Under the pieces are notes generated by a model. It made no database searches, was not told the origin of the DNA, and saw nothing but the letters and a program-made list of their open reading frames with translations. 38,739 nt of DNA. Source: Candidatus Dadabacteria bacterium (GTDB lineage Bacteria > Desulfobacterota_D > UBA1144 > Nemesobacterales > UBA2774). Shown here piece after piece: positions 38,051-38,739 of this stretch. The position numbers were made by a program, and so were the translations under genes. The stretch is from the NCBI GenBank assembly GCA_020849425.1, contig JADLGH010000021.1, forward strand, positions 1-38,739, in the 5' to 3' direction. Each line of letters starts with the position of its first letter. The stretch's first letter is position 1.

Positions 38051-38739
38051 GTGGCACAAAAAGATACCTTAACCATAACCGATAACCGGACTGGTAAAAC
38101 GTACGAGATACCAATCGAGCACGATACCATCCGGGCGACTGACCTCAAACAGATAAAGGTCAACCCGGACGATTTCGGGATGATGAGCTACGATCCCGCA
38201 TTCGGGAACACGGCCGCCTGTATAAGCCGCGTCACCTACATCGACGGCGACAAGGGCGAGCTGATATACAGGGGCTATCCCATAGAAGTCCTGGCGGAAA
38301 ATAGCAATTATCTCGAAGTCGCTTACCTACTCCTGAACGGCGAGCTTCCGACGAAGGCCCAGTACGACCAGTGGGTCCACGACATAACGCACCACACCAT
38401 AGTTCACGAAAACATAAAGAGGTTCATGGACGGCTTCCGCTACGACGCGCACCCGATGGGAATGCTCCTCGGAACGGTCGGCGCGCTTTCCACCTTCTAC
38501 CCCGAAGCCAAAGACCTATTCAATAAAGAAATAAGGGACATACAGGTCCACAGGCTCATCGCCAAGATGCCGACGATGGCGGCTTTCGCTTACCGCCACG
38601 CGATGGGCATGCCGTACGTTTACCCCGACAACGACCTTTCCTACGCTGGAAACTTCCTCAACATGATGTTCAAGATGACAGAGCTTAAATACGTGCCGGA
38701 CCCTGTAATCGAAAGGGCGGTCGATATCCTCTTCATCCT
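38051..38739 (+). CDS. gltA: Citrate synthase, 5' part, truncated by window end
   Basis: The first 229 codons of a citrate synthase, which condenses oxaloacetate and acetyl-CoA. It starts with GTG; AGGAGG lies 8 nt upstream. The product has GMMSYDPAFGNTAACISRVTYIDGDKGELIYRGYPIE, the usual N-terminal block, then YLEVAYLLLNGELPTKAQY, HPMGMLLGTVGALSTFYPE and the AYRHAMGMPYVYP segment. The N-terminal beta extension (about 1-45) fits the GltA-like hexameric type. Catalytic residues lie beyond the window edge. No promoter pair with good spacing was found in the 239-bp gap before it. Confidence 0.95.
   Translation, partial: MAQKDTLTITDNRTGKTYEIPIEHDTIRATDLKQIKVNPDDFGMMSYDPAFGNTAACISRVTYIDGDKGELIYRGYPIEVLAENSNYLEVAYLLLNGELPTKAQYDQWVHDITHHTIVHENIKRFMDGFRYDAHPMGMLLGTVGALSTFYPEAKDLFNKEIRDIQVHRLIAKMPTMAAFAYRHAMGMPYVYPDNDLSYAGNFLNMMFKMTELKYVPDPVIERAVDILFI

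Overview
The window is GC-rich bacterial chromosome with dense, mostly housekeeping genes. Isoleucine is often written ATA and arginine AGG despite the high GC content. Start signals are of two kinds: strong AGGAGG-type ribosome sites on some genes, and -10 hexamers lying directly upstream of the start codon on others. Lipoprotein and secreted-protein signals, a GAF-linked PtsP, an ECF42-type sigma factor and phasin-like proteins point to a Gram-negative-type heterotroph. I would guess a deltaproteobacteria-like or other deep proteobacterial-like lineage, but no marker here fixes the phylum.

Left part (1-10 kb): dispersed non-coding repeats; a DUF433 gene with a DUF5615 partner that carries an in-frame stop; clpB; a two-gene nitroreductase operon; an acyl-CoA dehydrogenase; a dodecin-like gene without the flavin-binding residues; two small phasin-like genes; and a primary-type sigma-70 factor. 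The 405 bp after the sigma gene are a patchwork of the same hairpin repeats seen at the left edge.

Middle (10-19 kb): a LysM-like secreted protein diverges from dtd. A region of small accessory genes follows (NTF2-like, VOC, two small secreted proteins). It contains a decayed second copy of the dtd 3' end, which marks an old insertion or exchange. Next come smpB and ssrA (tmRNA), the two parts of trans-translation, followed by a hairpin and a 44-bp tandem repeat. A GIY-YIG gene then converges on an ECF42 cluster (sigma factor, DGPF/YCII protein, AhpD-like protein, SRPBCC protein, and what looks like the tail of a lost ArsR regulator).

Right part (18-38.7 kb): aldo/keto reductase, a DrrAB-type ABC exporter, a SulP transporter with STAS domain, rph-rdgB (RNA 3' processing and nucleotide pool cleaning), a GH3 glucosidase lipoprotein, a methyltransferase divergent from pyrG, a DUF5329 protein, an RNase II/R-type exonuclease, a ferredoxin-NADP reductase, ptsP, an M50 membrane protease, and the 5' part of a citrate synthase gene that runs off the window.

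No complete mobile element, CRISPR array, rRNA or tRNA gene was found. I see no clear multi-gene novel defence or biosynthetic system. The most unusual signals are the dtd 3'-end remnant, the repeats with compensatory base changes, the tandem repeat behind tmRNA, the nitroreductase/65-aa pair and the probable leaderless starts.
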